Shown one piece after another: positions 6,622-7,663 of a stretch of DNA of 7,663 nt. Where the stretch lies: NCBI GenBank assembly GCA_023266455.1, contig JAHFQD010000084.1, positions 1 to 7,663 of the forward strand, given 5' to 3'. Source of the stretch: Candidatus Muproteobacteria bacterium (GTDB lineage: Bacteria > Pseudomonadota > Gammaproteobacteria > Acidiferrobacterales > Sulfurifustaceae). Both the position numbers and the translations under genes were made by a program. Each line of letters starts with the position of its first letter. The first letter of the stretch is position 1. The notes beneath the pieces are model-generated. The model did no database searches, was not told the origin of the DNA, and saw nothing but the letters and a program-made list of their open reading frames with translations.

Positions 6622-7663
6622 ATGGATCTTTCGGATCAATCGAATCTTTCTGATCTTTTCCTCGAACGCATGCGGGAGACTCCGCATGCGCCAGCGTATC
6701 GGCAATTCGAAGGTAGTCTATGGTGCGATTGGTCCTGGGGCGACATCGCACAAGAAGTCGGTCGTTGGCAGACGGCGTTAGCCAAAGAAGGATTCAAGCC
6801 GGGCGATCGCGTGGCGTTGTGCCTGCATAACCGCGTCGAATGGATGTTGTTCGATCAAGCCGCGATCGGACTCGGTTTGGTAACCGTGCCGCTGTACTTC
6901 GACGATCGCCCCGACAACATGGCCTGGTGTTTGAACGACGCCGACGCGCGCGCGTTGATATTGGAAAACGCTGCGCAATGGGAAGCGCTGAAAGATAAAG
7001 TCGCTGCCGTCGAACGCGTGATTATTCTCGGTCCAGCGACGTCGGACGCGCGGGTTCGTCGTTTACAGGAATGGTTGCCGGCGCGCGCCGCCGAACCGTT
7101 ACGGTCACCGGCCGGGGCTAACGATCTCGCGACCATCGTGTATACCTCCGGTACTACCGGACGGCCGAAGGGCGTGATGCTGTCGCATCGCAATATCCTC
7201 AGCAACGTGTTGGCGTCGATGCATCTTATTCCGGTGCGCGTCACCGATCGCTTTCTGTCGTTTTTGCCGCTGTCGCATATGTTCGAACGCACCTGCGGCT
7301 ATTACTCGGCTATTTGGGCCGGCGCGCAAACTGTGTATGCGCGCAATATCAGCACGCTCGCGGAAGACATGCGCGCGCAGAAACCGACGATCTTGATCGC
7401 GGTGCCGCGCATCTTCGAGCGCGTCTGGAGCCGTATGCAGGAAAAGATGGCGCCTGGAAGTTTTAAGCGCCGTCTGTTCGAGAAAGCGGTGGATATCGGT
7501 TGGCGTCGATTCAAGCGCGAACCGCTGAGTTTCGCCGAAAAATTATTGTGGCCGTTGCTCGATGTACTCGTGGCGCAAAAAGTGCGCAACGGTCTCGGCG
7601 GTCGCGTGCGGCTGGTGATCGTCGGCGGCGCGGCGTTAGCGCCGGATCTCGCACGCATTTTCA
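6622..7663 (+). CDS. Long-chain fatty acid-CoA ligase (AMP-forming), N-terminal part, cut by the window edge
   Basis: The open frame runs from ATG 6622 to the right edge without a stop, giving 347 residues of what is normally a protein of about 600. The ATP/AMP-binding P-loop YTSGTTGRPKG is at 174-184, followed by VMLSHRNI. FLPLSHMFERTCGYY (214-228), PTILIAVPRIFERVW (255-269) and LVIVGGAALAP (331-341) are typical of the eukaryotic ACSL / FadD15-like long-chain branch, rather than of E. coli FadD. The enzyme would activate free fatty acids to acyl-CoA through an acyl-adenylate, feeding the enzymes encoded upstream. The gene begins 15 nt after fadJ. No Shine-Dalgarno is seen before ATG 6622, and an alternative in-frame ATG lies at 6670 (codon 17). 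I prefer 6622 because LSDLFLERMRETPHAPAY reads like the normal N-terminal helix of this family. Chain length and exact subfamily are inferred. Confidence 0.92.
   Translation, partial: MDLSDQSNLSDLFLERMRETPHAPAYRQFEGSLWCDWSWGDIAQEVGRWQTALAKEGFKPGDRVALCLHNRVEWMLFDQAAIGLGLVTVPLYFDDRPDNMAWCLNDADARALILENAAQWEALKDKVAAVERVIILGPATSDARVRRLQEWLPARAAEPLRSPAGANDLATIVYTSGTTGRPKGVMLSHRNILSNVLASMHLIPVRVTDRFLSFLPLSHMFERTCGYYSAIWAGAQTVYARNISTLAEDMRAQKPTILIAVPRIFERVWSRMQEKMAPGSFKRRLFEKAVDIGWRRFKREPLSFAEKLLWPLLDVLVAQKVRNGLGGRVRLVIVGGAALAPDLARIF
6667..6690 (+). repeat. Perfect 9-bp inverted repeat inside the start of the acyl-CoA synthetase gene
   Basis: CGCATGCGG at 6667-6675 is exactly repeated in reverse complement as CCGCATGCG at 6682-6690, with a 6-nt loop GAGACT. 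In RNA this would be a GC-rich hairpin about 45 nt after the start codon and about 60 nt after the fadJ stop. No T-run follows, so it is not an intrinsic terminator. It lies in codons 16-23 of the synthetase. Confidence 0.8.

Noticed and set aside
6667..6690. Intrinsic terminator after fadJ
   Set aside because: The stem is good, but no T-run follows and it lies inside the coding sequence of the next gene.

Overview
The window looks like an ordinary chromosomal segment of a moderately GC-rich proteobacterium, most likely a gammaproteobacterium. The reasons are an E. coli-type FadE with its extra C-terminal domain, a FadI-then-FadJ gene order, and a thiE gene followed by hemL. I see no insertion sequence, tRNA, rRNA, CRISPR array, phage gene or toxin-antitoxin pair. 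Nothing in it amounts to a new biological system.

Left part, minus strand (1-734): the first 14 codons of hemL (glutamate-1-semialdehyde aminomutase, tetrapyrrole synthesis) run off the left edge. Upstream of it, reading the same way, is a complete thiE (thiamine phosphate synthase). A short divergent spacer (735-814) separates thiE from the fatty acid genes and probably holds promoters for both directions.

Right part, plus strand (815-7663): four co-directional genes encode most of a fatty acid beta-oxidation route. They are fadE (acyl-CoA dehydrogenase), a fadI-like thiolase (beta subunit), a fadJ-like hydratase/3-hydroxyacyl-CoA dehydrogenase (alpha subunit), and a long-chain acyl-CoA synthetase cut by the right edge. 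Gaps are 33 nt, a 4-nt ATGA overlap, and 15 nt, so the set is probably one operon. The synthetase would activate free fatty acids to acyl-CoA. FadE would form the 2-enoyl-CoA. The alpha subunit would hydrate and oxidise it to 3-ketoacyl-CoA, and the thiolase would release acetyl-CoA. Alpha and beta subunits encoded by overlapping genes fit a trifunctional-enzyme complex.

The less routine points are small. The thiolase carries an insertion like the membrane-facing loop of the mitochondrial trifunctional protein beta subunit. The synthetase gene has no visible Shine-Dalgarno, an AT-rich start region, a possible promoter inside the end of fadJ, and a perfect 9-bp inverted repeat about 45 nt after its start codon. 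The fadE start is preceded by two tiny overlapping reading frames. All calls rest on reading the sequence and remembered family motifs; no database search was run.
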